A stretch of DNA of 64,000 nt from Bacteroidota bacterium (GCA_029560875.1 JAKQKB010000136.1:40050-104049), one strand, 5' to 3'; shown: positions 32,968-44,043, counted from the first letter of the stretch. Numbers and translations: made by a program. Notes: generated by a model from the sequence alone, not told the origin.

Positions 32968-33450
32968 TTATACAATTAAACTGTTTTCTTCCTTTAATTC
33001 GCACCCTTCTTTAACAACAAATGAAAGCAAATATGAGATTGCGGATAAGAATAAAAGAGAAAATTTTATAGGTTTCACGTAATAGTAAATAATATCCAAA
33101 AACATATAACCTGTAGTTGCATCAATCAAATTTGAATCTTTGATAATCATAAATATATAATCCACAAACACATATGCTACAAGTATAATTGAAAGATATC
33201 TCAATGCCTTGATTATACTAATATCATAAAATGTATTGTTTCTAAATGCCTTAAATATTTTACGGATATTCCATAAAATTAAAAGTATCAGAGTAAATTC
33301 GATTAACTGTTCTAAACGAACAGTTAGAATATCGGTTTGAATGAATAAAGTAGGTATTAAGATTAGAACTAAAAAAATTTGAAACTTAAATAATATATCA
33401 ACAATAGCACTAAGAATATGCGCCAATGAATCTTTTGTCAGTTTTTTCAT
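32968..33450 (-). CDS. DUF2975 membrane protein
   Basis: 160 residues with four hydrophobic helices (around 14-36, 50-65, 86-108, 130-148). The family is found next to small YozG-like HTH proteins in many bacteria, as here, with a 4-base gap. The pair may work as a membrane-controlled regulator, but no mechanism is known to me. Base composition is rather AT-rich. The upstream gap holds a copy of the long hairpin repeat. Confidence 0.8.
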   Translation of the reverse strand: MKKLTKDSLAHILSAIVDILFKFQIFLVLILIPTLFIQTDILTVRLEQLIEFTLILLILWNIRKIFKAFRNNTFYDISIIKALRYLSIILVAYVFVDYIFMIIKDSNLIDATTGYMFLDIIYYYVKPIKFSLLFLSAISYLLSFVVKEGCELKEENSLIV

Positions 33451-33550
33451 AATCAGGGTTATTTTGGTTTAATATTCAATAATTAATTATGCAAATATAA
33501 TATACATTTATTATTTTACAATAATTATTTAATAATTATCAATATTATTC

Positions 33551-33692
33551 TATTTCATACCATATTTTAATCATTTGCGATGCTAACACTCTAATACTTT
33601 AAACCTGTGGTCATTACTTGCATCGCTAATTAATGCTTCGCATTTTTTTCCGAGTTGAAACTCGGGGCTATTGCTTGCTCCCCTTTGGGGCG
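33551..33692 (-). repeat. 142-bp multi-hairpin repeat, copy C
   Basis: On the minus strand it gives the same order as the his-operon copies: GCCCC-AAA-GGGG, CCCGAGTT-TC-AACTCGG, AATGC-GAA-GCATT, then TAGCGATGCA and TAGCATCGCA arms and a 3' GGTATGAAATA end. It lies in the 402-base gap between the DUF2975 and secA genes. On that strand its 5' flank is again a TAGAATG-like tract. The rest of the gap is AT-rich leader with the secA promoter. Confidence 0.85.
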
Positions 33693-33814
33693 AGTAATTC
33701 CAAGTTCTGCATTTTTCAATCTACATTCTGCTTCCTGTTTCTGACTTCACCCTTCTTGTTAATTCTTTTTAGCTTAATATTTGCTATAATCCTGACAATT
33801 CGAAAAAAAACGGT

Positions 33815-33822
33815 TAAATTTG
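33815..33822 (+). promoter_or_regulatory. -7 promoter box of secA
   Basis: TAAATTTG, a consensus -7 box, 30 bases before the secA ATG. No clear -33 element is seen. Confidence 0.5.
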
Positions 33823-33852
33823 TTGGCTTTAAACAAAATAATTTATAGTAAA

Positions 33853-36800
33853 ATGGGAATTAATATATTTTTCGCAAAACTTTTTGGAACAAAGTCTGAC
33901 CGCGATTTACGAGAATTGATGCCAATTCTTGATAAGATAAAAGAGGTTTACCCCAAATACACAACCCTATCAAACGACGAACTACGTCAGGAGTCACTGA
34001 ATCTTCGCTTAAAGATCAAGGAATACATTGCCGAGGATGAGGCTAAGGTTGAAAACCTTAAGCAGCAAATGGAGTCCGATACCATTGGGTACGATGAGAA
34101 AGACGAAATATATAAAGAGGTAGAGAAAACTATCAAGCTAATTGATGAGAAAATTGAGGAAATCCTCAACCAGATTCTCCCGGATGCCTTCTCTATTATT
34201 AAGGAAACTGCTCGCCGATTCAAGGAGAATGAGTTAGTAGTGGTAACCGCATCGGAATTTGACCGTAACCTTGCGGCACAGAAGGATTTTGTTACAATTG
34301 AAGGAGATAAGGCAACCTATAAGAATCGTTGGACTGCCGGCGGTAACGAGATTGTTTGGGATATGGTTCACTACGATGTCCAACTTATTGGTGGTGCAGT
34401 GCTTCACCAGGGTAAAATTTCAGAGATGGGAACTGGTGAGGGAAAAACCCTTGTGGCCACACTCCCTGTTTTCCTGAACGCATTAGCTGGTAAAGGTGTT
34501 CACGTTGTTACTGTTAACGACTACCTAGCACGCCGTGACTCCGAGTGGATGGGGCCAATTTATGAATTCCACGGTTTATCGGTCGATTGTATCGATAAGC
34601 ATCAACCCAACTCCGAGGCACGCCGCAAAGCTTACAATGCCGATATCACTTTCGGTACAAATAACGAGTTTGGTTTCGATTATCTCCGCGATAATATGGC
34701 TGTTGCTCCCGAGGATTTGGTACAACGCAAGCATCATTATGCAATTGTGGACGAGGTTGACTCCGTGTTAATTGACGATGCTCGTACTCCGCTTATCATC
34801 TCTGGTCCTGTGCCAAAGGGCGACGACCAGATGTTTGAGGAGTACAAACCAAAAGTTGAAAAACTTGTGAACGCTCAAAAAGCGTTGGTTACTCAGCTTC
34901 TTGCCGATGCGCGCAAGTTAATATCAGAAGATAAAACGGAAGAAGGTGGAAAATTACTTGTTCGTGCGTTCAAAGGCATGCCTAAGTACAAGCCACTTAT
35001 CAAGTTTTTAAGTGAACAGGGCAATAAGGCACTTTTACTTAAAACCGAAAACTACTACATGCAGGATAATAACAAGAATATGCATCTTATCACCGATGAT
35101 TTATTCTTTGTTATTGATGAAAAATTAAACTCTGTAGAGTTAACCGATAAGGGTATCGATTTAATAACAAGTTCATCGGAAGACCCAAGATTCTTCGTGT
35201 TACCCGATATTGGTAGCGAGGTTGCTGAAATTGAAAAAACAGTAACTGACCATTCCGAAAAGATTACCAAAAAGGACGAATTACTTCGCGATTACGCAGT
35301 AAAATCGGAACGTGTACATACTGTTCATCAACTTCTTAAAGCATACGCTATGTTCGAAAAGGACGTAGAGTATGTGGTGATGGATAACAAGGTTAAAATT
35401 GTTGACGAGCAAACTGGCCGTATCCTTGATGGTCGCCGTTATTCCGATGGTTTACACCAAGCCATTGAAGCAAAGGAGCGCGTTAAGGTTGAAGCAGCAA
35501 CCCAAACATTTGCAACAATCACCCTTCAGAACTACTTCCGTATGTACCACAAACTTGCAGGTATGACTGGTACTGCAGAAACTGAAGCTGGTGAGTTTTG
35601 GACTATCTACAAACTCGATGTGGTGGTTATTCCAACCAACCGTCCTGTAGTTCGTAAGGATATGGACGATTTGGTTTACAAAACCAAACGTGAGAAATAT
35701 AATGCAGTTATTGATGAAATTGTAAGACTTACCGATGCTGGTCGACCTGTACTTGTGGGTACAACATCTGTTGAGGTATCGGAATTGTTAAGCCGTATGC
35801 TTAAGTTGAAAGGCATTAAGCATAACGTACTGAACGCTAAACAGCACCAACGCGAAGCGGAGATTGTTGCAGAGGCTGGTCGTCCAAAGACAGTAACTAT
35901 TGCAACCAATATGGCAGGTCGTGGTACCGACATCAAGCTAACTCCAGAAACAAAAGCTGCTGGAGGTTTGGCAATTATTGGTACTGAGCGCCACGAATCG
36001 CGCCGCGTGGACCGTCAGTTACGCGGACGTGCTGGTCGTCAAGGGGACCCAGGTTCATCGCAATTCTACGTTTCGTTGGAGGACGATTTGATGCGTCTGT
36101 TCGGTTCCGACCGTATCGCAAAAATTATGGACCGCTTAGGATTGAAGGAGGGCGAGGTTATTCAGCACTCTATGATTTCAAAATCCATTGAGCGTGCTCA
36201 GAAAAAGGTAGAGGAAAACAACTTTGGTATTCGTAAGCGTTTGCTTGAGTACGATGACGTAATGAACGCACAACGAGAGGTTATCTATACCCGTCGTCGC
36301 CACGCTCTTTATGGCGAGAGATTGGATGTGGATATTTCTAACATGTTCTATGATGTTTGCGAATCGATGGTAGGCGAATTCCACGGTAACTCCACACACG
36401 AGGATTTCAACCTTGAAAGTATCAAAAATTTCTCCGTTGAAGCACCAATATCAGAAGAAGAATACCTTGAAACTAAGCCAAGCGATATTACAGAAAAGCT
36501 ATACCAAACAACAATAAGTTCTTACGACCGTAAAATAGCAACTATTGCCAACCAAGCATACCCTGTTATTAAGGATGTTTACGAGAAGCAATCGGCTATT
36601 TACGAGAATATTGTAGTTCCAATCTCCGATGGACAAAAGGTTTACCAAATTGTAACTAACCTTAAAAAGGCATACGAGTCGGGTGGTAAGGATTTAAGTC
36701 GCTCATTTGCAAAAACAATCATCCTTTACACTATTGATGAGTACTGGAAAGAGCATTTACGTGAAATGGATGAACTTAAGCAAAGTGTTCAGAATGCAGC

Positions 36801-37134
36801 CTATGAGCAAAAAGACCCCTTGCTTATTTACAAATTGGAGGCTTATGAGTTATTCCGTACAATGATTGATAAGTTGAATAAAGATATTGTTTCAATCCTT
36901 GTTAAAGCGTTTATACCATTGCGCGACCCAAGTCAAGTTCAAGAGGCTCGTCAACGTAAGCATACCGATATGAGCAAGTATCAAACTAGCCGTACCGATG
37001 CATTGGAGGCTGGCTCAAATACTCAAACACCAAATCGTGAACCTGTTAAGGTTGAAATGAAGATTGGCCGTAACGACCCTTGTCCTTGCGGTAGTGGTAA
37101 GAAATACAAGTCTTGTCACGGACGAAATGAATAG
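33853..37134 (+). CDS. secA: protein translocase ATPase SecA
   Basis: 1093 residues from the ATG at 33853. Motor motifs: [11 protein letters not shown] (Walker A), [20 protein letters not shown] (Walker B region), [43 protein letters not shown] spread over motifs IV-VI. It ends with a SEC-C zinc motif ([14 protein letters not shown]). SecA drives preproteins through SecYEG. The length over 1000 residues, with an insertion near 330-440, is typical for Bacteroidota. It is probably monocistronic, with its own -7 box. Confidence 0.98.
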   Translation: MGINIFFAKLFGTKSDRDLRELMPILDKIKEVYPKYTTLSNDELRQESLNLRLKIKEYIAEDEAKVENLKQQMESDTIGYDEKDEIYKEVEKTIKLIDEKIEEILNQILPDAFSIIKETARRFKENELVVVTASEFDRNLAAQKDFVTIEGDKATYKNRWTAGGNEIVWDMVHYDVQLIGGAVLHQGKISEMGTGEGKTLVATLPVFLNALAGKGVHVVTVNDYLARRDSEWMGPIYEFHGLSVDCIDKHQPNSEARRKAYNADITFGTNNEFGFDYLRDNMAVAPEDLVQRKHHYAIVDEVDSVLIDDARTPLIISGPVPKGDDQMFEEYKPKVEKLVNAQKALVTQLLADARKLISEDKTEEGGKLLVRAFKGMPKYKPLIKFLSEQGNKALLLKTENYYMQDNNKNMHLITDDLFFVIDEKLNSVELTDKGIDLITSSSEDPRFFVLPDIGSEVAEIEKTVTDHSEKITKKDELLRDYAVKSERVHTVHQLLKAYAMFEKDVEYVVMDNKVKIVDEQTGRILDGRRYSDGLHQAIEAKERVKVEAATQTFATITLQNYFRMYHKLAGMTGTAETEAGEFWTIYKLDVVVIPTNRPVVRKDMDDLVYKTKREKYNAVIDEIVRLTDAGRPVLVGTTSVEVSELLSRMLKLKGIKHNVLNAKQHQREAEIVAEAGRPKTVTIATNMAGRGTDIKLTPETKAAGGLAIIGTERHESRRVDRQLRGRAGRQGDPGSSQFYVSLEDDLMRLFGSDRIAKIMDRLGLKEGEVIQHSMISKSIERAQKKVEENNFGIRKRLLEYDDVMNAQREVIYTRRRHALYGERLDVDISNMFYDVCESMVGEFHGNSTHEDFNLESIKNFSVEAPISEEEYLETKPSDITEKLYQTTISSYDRKIATIANQAYPVIKDVYEKQSAIYENIVVPISDGQKVYQIVTNLKKAYESGGKDLSRSFAKTIILYTIDEYWKEHLREMDELKQSVQNAAYEQKDPLLIYKLEAYELFRTMIDKLNKDIVSILVKAFIPLRDPSQVQEARQRKHTDMSKYQTSRTDALEAGSNTQTPNREPVKVEMKIGRNDPCPCGSGKKYKSCHGRNE

Positions 37135-37147
37135 TACAATTATTTTA

Positions 37148-37187
37148 TCATACTAAACTTAGAGATACTTCACTTCGTTCAGTATGA
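37148..37187. repeat. 40-bp palindromic intergenic repeat
   Basis: TCATACT and AGTATGA bound a sequence with GAGATACTTCACTTCGTTC. This resembles a well-known class of short interspersed palindromes (variants of CATACTGAACGAAGTGAAG) that occurs many times in diverse genomes. Only one copy is in this window, between secA and argS. Confidence 0.6.
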
Positions 37188-37219
37188 CAAGATAACACAA
37201 GTTAAACATATAGAATCTA

Positions 37220-39007
37220 ATGTCTACAGAGCAATTTATTCAGGAAAAAGCGCAAAGAGTTATCGAAAGTTTATACGGTGTAAAGCCCGATATCTCCTTG
37301 ATTCAAATACAAAAAACACGTAAGGAATTTGAAGGCGACTATACACTGGTCGCCTTTCCACTGCTAAAAATGTCGAAGAAATCGCCAGAGATTACTTGTC
37401 AAGAGATTGGTGATGCTTTGACAAAGAGTTGTCCTGATGTGAAAGGATTTAACGTGGTGAAAGGATTCCTTAACATCTCGCTATCATTGGAATACTGGGC
37501 AAGTGTGCTAAACTCCATTATTGCCGATAAGGAGTTTGGTTTCAAGCAATCCAACTCAAATGATAAGCCTGTTGTGGTAGAATTCTCATCGCCCAACACA
37601 AATAAACCATTACATTTAGGCCATATCCGTAATAATCTTTTAGGATTCTCAATCTCAAGAATTCTAGAGAAAAGCGGAAAACGTGTTTACAAGGTAAATC
37701 TGGTAAACGACCGTGGTATCCATATCTGCAAATCGATGATTGCCTGGTTAAAGTTTGGTAATGGCGAAACACCCGAAAATAGTGGAAAAAAGGGCGACCA
37801 TTTGGTTGGCGATTACTATGTAAGATTCGACAAGGAGTATAAAACAGAGATTAGCAACCTTGTAGCGAAAGGAATGACTGAGGATGAAGCCAAAACCAAA
37901 GCCCCAATACTCCTTCAAGCACAGGAATTACTTCGCAAATGGGAAGCTAAAGATTCTGAAACCATTGCTCTTTGGAGCAGAATGAATGGTTGGGTCTACG
38001 AAGGTTTTGAAAAAACCTATAATTCACTAGGTATTTCGTTCGATAAAACATACTACGAGTCGCAAACCTACTTGTTGGGAAAATCGGTTGTTAACGATGG
38101 TTTAAGCCGTGGTGTTTTCAAGCAAAAGGACGATAGTTCTGTTTGGATTGACCTAACCGCCGATGGTTTGGATGAAAAGTTACTACTCCGTTCCGATGGA
38201 ACATCGGTTTACATCACCCAGGATATTGGCACTGCCATTGAACGTTTCAACGAATTTAAGTTTGGTGAACATATCTACGTTGTGGGTAACGAACAGGAGT
38301 ATCATTTTCAGGTTCTTAAGTTGATAATGAAGAAGTTGGGCTACGAATGGTCCGATGCTCTTTACCACCTATCATACGGAATGGTTCAATTGCCCGAGGG
38401 TAAGATGAAATCGCGCGAGGGTACTGTTGTTGATGCCGATGATTTGGTATCAGAAATGGTAAATACTGCTCGCGAAATGTCCGAGGAACTTGGTAAACTG
38501 GACGACGTTGACTCTGGTGAAGCTGCTTACGTTAATAATATTGTTGGGCTTGGAGCATTAAAGTACTTCATTCTAAAGGTTGACCCTAAAAAGAATATGA
38601 CCTTTAACCCTAAGGAGTCTATAGACTTCAATGGACATACAGGGCCATTTATTCAATACACTCACGCCAGAATTCGTTCAGTTATAAGAAAAGCAGGAAG
38701 TGTGCAGCTTGGAAATCAAATTAAACCAGAGCATATTACATCTGCCAAGGAATTAGACCTAATCCAAATGATTAACCTATTCCCTGAAACTGTTGTAATA
38801 TCAGCCGAATCGCATAATCCTGCAATAATTGCAAACTATGCCTACGAGTTGGCCAAGGAGTACAACCAATTCTACCACGAGTTTCAAATTATAAAGGAAG
38901 CAAACGAAGGTGTAAGGCAATTCCGTTTGGAACTATCGTTACAAATTGCCGATGTAATAAAACGATCGATGTGGTTATTGGGAATTGAGGTGCCTGATAA
39001 GATGTAA
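37220..39007 (+). CDS. argS: arginyl-tRNA synthetase
   Basis: 595 residues, class Ia. HLGH at 132-135 is the HIGH motif; the KMSK-like loop reads GKMKSREGTVV; the DALR anticodon-binding domain ends the protein and includes YELAKEYNQFYHE. It charges tRNA-Arg. The gene has its own start region after a repeat and precedes ffh with a 105-base gap. Confidence 0.98.
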   Translation: MSTEQFIQEKAQRVIESLYGVKPDISLIQIQKTRKEFEGDYTLVAFPLLKMSKKSPEITCQEIGDALTKSCPDVKGFNVVKGFLNISLSLEYWASVLNSIIADKEFGFKQSNSNDKPVVVEFSSPNTNKPLHLGHIRNNLLGFSISRILEKSGKRVYKVNLVNDRGIHICKSMIAWLKFGNGETPENSGKKGDHLVGDYYVRFDKEYKTEISNLVAKGMTEDEAKTKAPILLQAQELLRKWEAKDSETIALWSRMNGWVYEGFEKTYNSLGISFDKTYYESQTYLLGKSVVNDGLSRGVFKQKDDSSVWIDLTADGLDEKLLLRSDGTSVYITQDIGTAIERFNEFKFGEHIYVVGNEQEYHFQVLKLIMKKLGYEWSDALYHLSYGMVQLPEGKMKSREGTVVDADDLVSEMVNTAREMSEELGKLDDVDSGEAAYVNNIVGLGALKYFILKVDPKKNMTFNPKESIDFNGHTGPFIQYTHARIRSVIRKAGSVQLGNQIKPEHITSAKELDLIQMINLFPETVVISAESHNPAIIANYAYELAKEYNQFYHEFQIIKEANEGVRQFRLELSLQIADVIKRSMWLLGIEVPDKM

Positions 39008-39035
39008 TCTCGTTTAAACTTTAAATCATTTTTAG

Positions 39036-39043
39036 TAAGTTTG
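39036..39043 (+). promoter_or_regulatory. -7 promoter box of ffh
   Basis: TAAGTTTG, consensus TAnnTTTG, 69 bases before the ffh ATG. Confidence 0.45.
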
Positions 39044-39112
39044 CAAAGCATAAAGTATCAATATTTATTGTCATCTGAAATCTAGTGTATAACATCTAGC
39101 ATCTATATAGAT

Positions 39113-40447
39113 ATGTTTGAGAATTTATCGGAGAAACTGGAGCGGTCGTTTAAGCTCCTGAAAGGTGAAGGAAAAGTAACTGAGATTAACGTTGCCGAAA
39201 CGCTGAAAGATGTGCGTAAAGCGCTGCTCGATGCCGACGTTAACTACAAAATAGCTAAAACTTTTACCGATGAGGTAAAACGCAAAGCTCTTGGTATGAA
39301 TGTGCTTAATGCCATTAAACCAGGGCAATTACTTATTAAAGTGGTGCACGATGAACTTGCCGAACTTATGGGTGGCAAGGCAACCGATATCAACCTAAGC
39401 GGAAATCCTGCAGTTATTCTTATTGCAGGTTTGCAGGGTTCTGGTAAAACCACTTTCTCAGGCAAATTAGCTAGTCATCTTAAGAACAAAAAAGGAAAAT
39501 CGCCTTTACTTGTTGCTGGCGACGTTTATCGTCCTGCCGCTATTGACCAATTAAAGGTTCTTGGTGGTCAAATTGGAGTGCCAGTTTTCACTGTTGAAGG
39601 CAGTACCGATCCAATATCAATTGCCAAGGAGGCTGTAAAGCAAGCAAAATCATCAGGTCGCGATGTGGTGATTATAGACACCGCTGGTCGTTTAGCAGTT
39701 GACGAGCAGATGATGAACGAGGTTGCCGCAATCAAGAAAGCGGTTACACCTCAGGAAATCTTGTTCGTGGTCGACTCAATGACCGGTCAGGATGCCGTTA
39801 ACACGGCCAAAGAATTTAACGATAGGCTAGATTTCAACGGCGTTGTTCTAACAAAACTTGATGGTGATACCCGTGGTGGTGCGGCGCTATCAATTCGTTC
39901 GGTTGTCGACAAGCCTATCAAATTCGTAAGTACTGGTGAGAAACTTGATGCGCTAGATGTATTCCACCCCGACCGTATGGCAGACCGTATCCTAGGTATG
40001 GGTGACATTGTTTCTCTTGTTGAAAAAGCTCAGGAACAGTTCGATGCAGAGCAGGCTCGCGAACTCCACAAGAAGATTTTAAAGGATAGATTCAACTTTA
40101 ACGATTTCCTCGAGCAAATCGGGCAAATCAAGAAAATGGGTAACCTAAAGGATTTGGCAGGAATGATTCCAGGCATGGGTAAGGCAATGAAAGATATTGA
40201 TATTGACGATGACGCATTTAAAGGCGTTGAAGCAATCATAAAATCTATGACTCCTGCTGAACGCGAAAATCCAGCCCTACTAAATGGTAGCCGTCGTAAA
40301 CGTATTGCCGATGGTAGTGGGACCTCAATTGTTGAAGTAAATAGATTAATGAAGCAGTTTGAGGATATGCGTAAGATGATGAAGATGGTATCAGGTGGTG
40401 GTGCTAAAAACCTTGCCCGTATGATGTCGCAACAACCTAGAAGATAG
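39113..40447 (+). CDS. ffh: signal recognition particle GTPase Ffh
   Basis: 444 residues: N-terminal helical domain, G domain with GLQGSGKTT at 106-114, DTAGRL, TKLDGDTRGGA, and a C-terminal Met-rich M domain (MMKMVSGGGAKNLARMM). It binds signal peptides and the SRP RNA and docks to FtsY. The SRP RNA is not in this window. folD follows 41 bases later. Confidence 0.98.
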   Translation: MFENLSEKLERSFKLLKGEGKVTEINVAETLKDVRKALLDADVNYKIAKTFTDEVKRKALGMNVLNAIKPGQLLIKVVHDELAELMGGKATDINLSGNPAVILIAGLQGSGKTTFSGKLASHLKNKKGKSPLLVAGDVYRPAAIDQLKVLGGQIGVPVFTVEGSTDPISIAKEAVKQAKSSGRDVVIIDTAGRLAVDEQMMNEVAAIKKAVTPQEILFVVDSMTGQDAVNTAKEFNDRLDFNGVVLTKLDGDTRGGAALSIRSVVDKPIKFVSTGEKLDALDVFHPDRMADRILGMGDIVSLVEKAQEQFDAEQARELHKKILKDRFNFNDFLEQIGQIKKMGNLKDLAGMIPGMGKAMKDIDIDDDAFKGVEAIIKSMTPAERENPALLNGSRRKRIADGSGTSIVEVNRLMKQFEDMRKMMKMVSGGGAKNLARMMSQQPRR

Positions 40448-40488
40448 ATTCATTATTTGCATTATAAACTTTTAACTTACAGAACACA

Positions 40489-41370
40489 ATGGAACTACTT
40501 GATGGAAAACGTTTAGCCGATGAAATTAAAGCCGAAATCGCTGCCGAAGTTGAAGCAATAAAAAAGAACGGAGGTAAAATTCCTCATTTAGTTGCCATAA
40601 TAGTTGGACATGATGGTGCTAGTGAAACCTACGTTGGACACAAAGAAAAATCTTGTGCTCAGGTTGGTTTCAAATCAGAGGTGTTACGTTTTGAGGATAC
40701 AATTACTGAGGCAGAACTACTGCATCAAATTGAATTGCTTAATACAAACCCAGATGTTGATGGTTTCATTGTGCAAATGCCACTTCCTAAGCATATCAAC
40801 GAGCAAAAGGTTATTGAAGCTATTGATCCTAAAAAGGATGTTGATGGATTCCACCCTGTAAACGTTGGGCGAATGGTAATTGGCCTACCGTCATACGTTT
40901 CAGCCACTCCCGATGGTATTGTCGACCTTTTACATCGATATAAAATTGAAACTGCTGGCAAGCACTGCGTAGTTTTGGGTCGTAGTAATATTGTTGGTCG
41001 TCCTATCGCTAATTTACTTTCCCTAAAAGCAAATCCCGGCGATTGTACTGTTACAGTTTGCCATAGCCGTACTCCAAACATCAAGGAATTCACCAAGACT
41101 GCTGATATTCTAATTGTAGCACTTGGCAGAGCAGAATATGTTACTGCCGATATGGTTAAGGAAGGAGCAGTTGTAGTTGATGTTGGAATTACCCGCGTTG
41201 AGAGTCCTAACACCAAATCGGGCTGGAAACTTCTAGGCGATGTTAAGTTTGATGAAGTTGCTCCAAAATGCAGTTACATAACCCCAGTTCCTGGCGGTGT
41301 TGGTCCACTTACAATCGTTTCATTGCTTAAAAATACCTTAAAAGCAGCAAAGAAAGAGGTTTACGGATAG
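40489..41370 (+). CDS. folD: bifunctional methylene-THF dehydrogenase / methenyl-THF cyclohydrolase
   Basis: 293 residues. Conserved blocks: YVGHKEKSC with the catalytic Lys, [29 protein letters not shown] (NADP-binding) and [11 protein letters not shown] near the end. It interconverts one-carbon folates. Close to ffh on the same strand; the following glycosyltransferase gene is 49 bases downstream but has a different composition. Confidence 0.97.
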   Translation: MELLDGKRLADEIKAEIAAEVEAIKKNGGKIPHLVAIIVGHDGASETYVGHKEKSCAQVGFKSEVLRFEDTITEAELLHQIELLNTNPDVDGFIVQMPLPKHINEQKVIEAIDPKKDVDGFHPVNVGRMVIGLPSYVSATPDGIVDLLHRYKIETAGKHCVVLGRSNIVGRPIANLLSLKANPGDCTVTVCHSRTPNIKEFTKTADILIVALGRAEYVTADMVKEGAVVVDVGITRVESPNTKSGWKLLGDVKFDEVAPKCSYITPVPGGVGPLTIVSLLKNTLKAAKKEVYG

Positions 41371-41419
41371 ACCATTCTTTTTAAACACCCCTTAAAGGTA
41401 TACCCTAAGAGTTAATCCG

Positions 41420-42586
41420 ATGAATTACAAAAGAGTACTAATTATTGGAGATGCTAATTCTTTTCTTTTAAACGATATAGTTTATAACGTCAATAAAAAG
41501 TATGTTCAAATAAGTTTTGATATTCTTAATACGAATCCAAAACTTCAGATAATTGACAAAAACCTCTATTCAAAAATAGTATCACCAGGGTTATTATTTG
41601 ACAAATTTCAACGGTTTGTTTCCAGCATAAATAAGTACGCAGCATTCTTTTCAATGCGGTACTATATGAAGTATTCTTTAAAAAGTGTTAGTAGTAATTA
41701 TGATTTTGTTCATATTCACTTCTTTAATAAAAACTTCCTTTATATAAACCCAAAACACATCCAAAATATCACACGTAATCTAGTAATCTCATTTTGGGGT
41801 AGCGATTTTTATAAAAGATCGTCGTTGCAAAGACAAAAGATGATCCCATATCTAGACTTCGCATCAGAAATTCTTTTTGGAAACCCACAAATGCGAGATT
41901 CTTTGATGGGTTACTATAACAATTACTTTTCAAAAACACGAATTTTACCCATAGGACTCGAAATATTGAGTTCAATTGATAATGAAATAGATAAGTGTAA
42001 TACAAAAATGGAATTAAAAAAAGATTTGGGATTTAGTGACAAAACTGTAATAACGATTGGCTATAGCAGTCATCCAGACCAACACCAAATCGAAATAATT
42101 GAGTTAATTACAAAAAGTATTGACTCAAGGGAATTAGATAGAATTCATTTTGTATTCCCTTTAACTTATGGTGACCAAAATTACAAAGAGCAAATTAATT
42201 ATTCGGCAAAAAAGCACGGATTAAGTTTTACAGCCTTAACTAAACCACTTTCAAAAGATATAATAGCGAAGTATAGAATAGCTTCTGACATAATGGTTCA
42301 TTTAAGAGATACCGATCAATTTTCAGGCTCGTTCCAGGAGTACTTATACACAGGAAATGTAGTCATAACAGGCAATTGGTTACCTTATCAATTTATAATA
42401 GATAAAGGAATTTACCTGCAATCTTTAGGTAATATTGATGAATTATCAACTACTTTAAATTATGTGTTGGTAAATCTTAATACTGAATCTGAAAAAACAA
42501 TTGGTAATAAAAGAATTATTGCAGAAATTAGTCATTGGAATGTCTTAGTAGAAAAACATTTTTCAGTTTATTATCCAGAAACTTGA
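41420..42586 (+). CDS. glycosyltransferase, GT-B-like, related to WecF/Glyco_transf_56
   Basis: 388 residues. The central segments FWGSDFYKRSS and PIGLEILS and the C-terminal DQFSGSFQEYLYTGNVVITG resemble GT4-type and WecF-type glycosyltransferases: a first domain for the acceptor and a second with the nucleotide-sugar site. The protein and its DNA are clearly more Lys-, Ile- and Asn-rich than the neighbours, suggesting acquisition or a variable surface-polysaccharide locus. It overlaps the flippase gene that follows, so the pair probably builds and exports a glycan. The sugar is unknown. Confidence 0.75.
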   Translation: MNYKRVLIIGDANSFLLNDIVYNVNKKYVQISFDILNTNPKLQIIDKNLYSKIVSPGLLFDKFQRFVSSINKYAAFFSMRYYMKYSLKSVSSNYDFVHIHFFNKNFLYINPKHIQNITRNLVISFWGSDFYKRSSLQRQKMIPYLDFASEILFGNPQMRDSLMGYYNNYFSKTRILPIGLEILSSIDNEIDKCNTKMELKKDLGFSDKTVITIGYSSHPDQHQIEIIELITKSIDSRELDRIHFVFPLTYGDQNYKEQINYSAKKHGLSFTALTKPLSKDIIAKYRIASDIMVHLRDTDQFSGSFQEYLYTGNVVITGNWLPYQFIIDKGIYLQSLGNIDELSTTLNYVLVNLNTESEKTIGNKRIIAEISHWNVLVEKHFSVYYPET

Positions 42587-44043
42587 TATCTAAATCATTC
42601 ATAAAATCCTCATTTATATACACCGTGGTAGGCTCGCTGCCATTGGCATCAAGTATATTGCTTTTACCCTTTTATGGCAACTCAACGTTGCTTTCCACCT
42701 CCGATTTTGGAGCACTGGCCATCTATATCATTCTCAGTGAACTTGCAAGAGTTCTGTTTACATTCTCGGCCGATAACTTCCTTGGTATAAATTTTATTCA
42801 TCATAATACGAGTAGAGAAAATATTGAAAAATTCATAGGAACTTCTGCCCTATTCCTTTTGCTATATGGTTTTGGAATCACCCTACTGTTCTCATTCCTT
42901 GGCGATTTTGTGTTTGATTTTGCCTACCCAGGTAAAAATATTCACTACTTACCTTTTGGATTACTCTCTGCATTAACCGGACTTTTCAACGGAATATTTA
43001 AGGCATACACCACATTAATGATTTACAGAGAAAAACCAACTCCTTTTTTCTGGTCAAATATTTTTCATTTTATACTTGTACTCTTTATATCCATTTCTGG
43101 TCTATATATTTTTCCGCAATCGTTAAATGGACCTATATGGGGAAGATTTATTGCTGCTTTTGCAACTTTTGCTTGGGCATTAATATACTTTTATGGCGAA
43201 AGCAAATTTAAATTTGACAAAGGTATTCTCAGAAATCTTCTGAATTACAGCGCACCTTTATATATCTATAGTATCCTCTATTGGATTGTTGCCAATATCG
43301 ACAGGTATTTCATTCTTGGCATTCTATCTGAGAAAGAAGTAGCAATATTCGATTTTGCAATTAAAATGACATTAGTAATAGAGTTTTTGCAAAACGGATT
43401 ATCCTCGGCAATCACTCCAAAAGTGTTTAAAATTTGGAAAAACAATGGTGATGAGCCGAAAGGCAATGTTGATATAAATAAGTATTTTCATGTTTTCGCA
43501 CTTATTAATATTGTCTCAATTCCATTGTTCTACATATCTATACCACTGATTGTTCCTCATATTATTAGCAACTCGGACCTATACAGTTCGTTCAACCTCT
43601 TACCAATTCTTTTTGCTGGAATGATTGCTAGAATTTGGTATTACTACCTAATAACACCGGTATTTTACTTTAAAAGAACCAATCTATTACCCATTGTGTT
43701 CACTTTTACAGCTATTTTCCAAGTCGTGTGCACTTATTTTTTAATTAAAGGAATTGGTATTAATGGAGCTGTTTGGGCTAGTTTTTTCACAAAACTTATT
43801 CAAGTTATTCTTCTTTACCTATTTGTTCGAAGATTCTACCAATTCCGTGTTAACTATAAAAAGTTTATTCTTTACCCGTTTGTGTATATTCTTATTCTAA
43901 TTGGCTATGAGATATTTTTCAAACAGATAAGTGTTTACTACGCTAATATAGCACACATAATAATACTTGGGATTTTGGGTTTTATCTTTTTCAAAAACGA
44001 AATCCAGCCAAGTCAACTCTTAAAAATATTTTCCAAGGATTAA
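42583..44043 (+). CDS. polysaccharide flippase (Wzx-like, MOP superfamily)
   Basis: 486 residues from a TTG at 42583, with about twelve to fourteen transmembrane segments in the polysaccharide_synt arrangement. No ATG is available near the N-terminus; the TTG overlaps the stop of the glycosyltransferase gene (TTGA), a usual coupling form. Another TTG at 42535 is in frame and would add 16 residues. The protein should flip a lipid-linked oligosaccharide across the inner membrane. A polymerase and ligase are not in this window. Confidence 0.85.
   Translation: MISKSFIKSSFIYTVVGSLPLASSILLLPFYGNSTLLSTSDFGALAIYIILSELARVLFTFSADNFLGINFIHHNTSRENIEKFIGTSALFLLLYGFGITLLFSFLGDFVFDFAYPGKNIHYLPFGLLSALTGLFNGIFKAYTTLMIYREKPTPFFWSNIFHFILVLFISISGLYIFPQSLNGPIWGRFIAAFATFAWALIYFYGESKFKFDKGILRNLLNYSAPLYIYSILYWIVANIDRYFILGILSEKEVAIFDFAIKMTLVIEFLQNGLSSAITPKVFKIWKNNGDEPKGNVDINKYFHVFALINIVSIPLFYISIPLIVPHIISNSDLYSSFNLLPILFAGMIARIWYYYLITPVFYFKRTNLLPIVFTFTAIFQVVCTYFLIKGIGINGAVWASFFTKLIQVILLYLFVRRFYQFRVNYKKFILYPFVYILILIGYEIFFKQISVYYANIAHIIILGILGFIFFKNEIQPSQLLKIFSKD

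Noticed and set aside
33633..33848. Plus-strand open frame upstream of secA
   Set aside because: It covers part of the hairpin repeat and the secA promoter, and is hydrophobic by chance; not a gene.
37148..37187. Palindrome between secA and argS as terminator of secA
   Set aside because: It has no U-tract and fits a dispersed repeat class better, though an effect on 3' ends cannot be excluded.
41420..44043. Glycosyltransferase and flippase as part of a full capsule locus
   Set aside because: No polymerase, chain-length regulator or sugar-nucleotide genes are adjacent; only these two genes can be supported.
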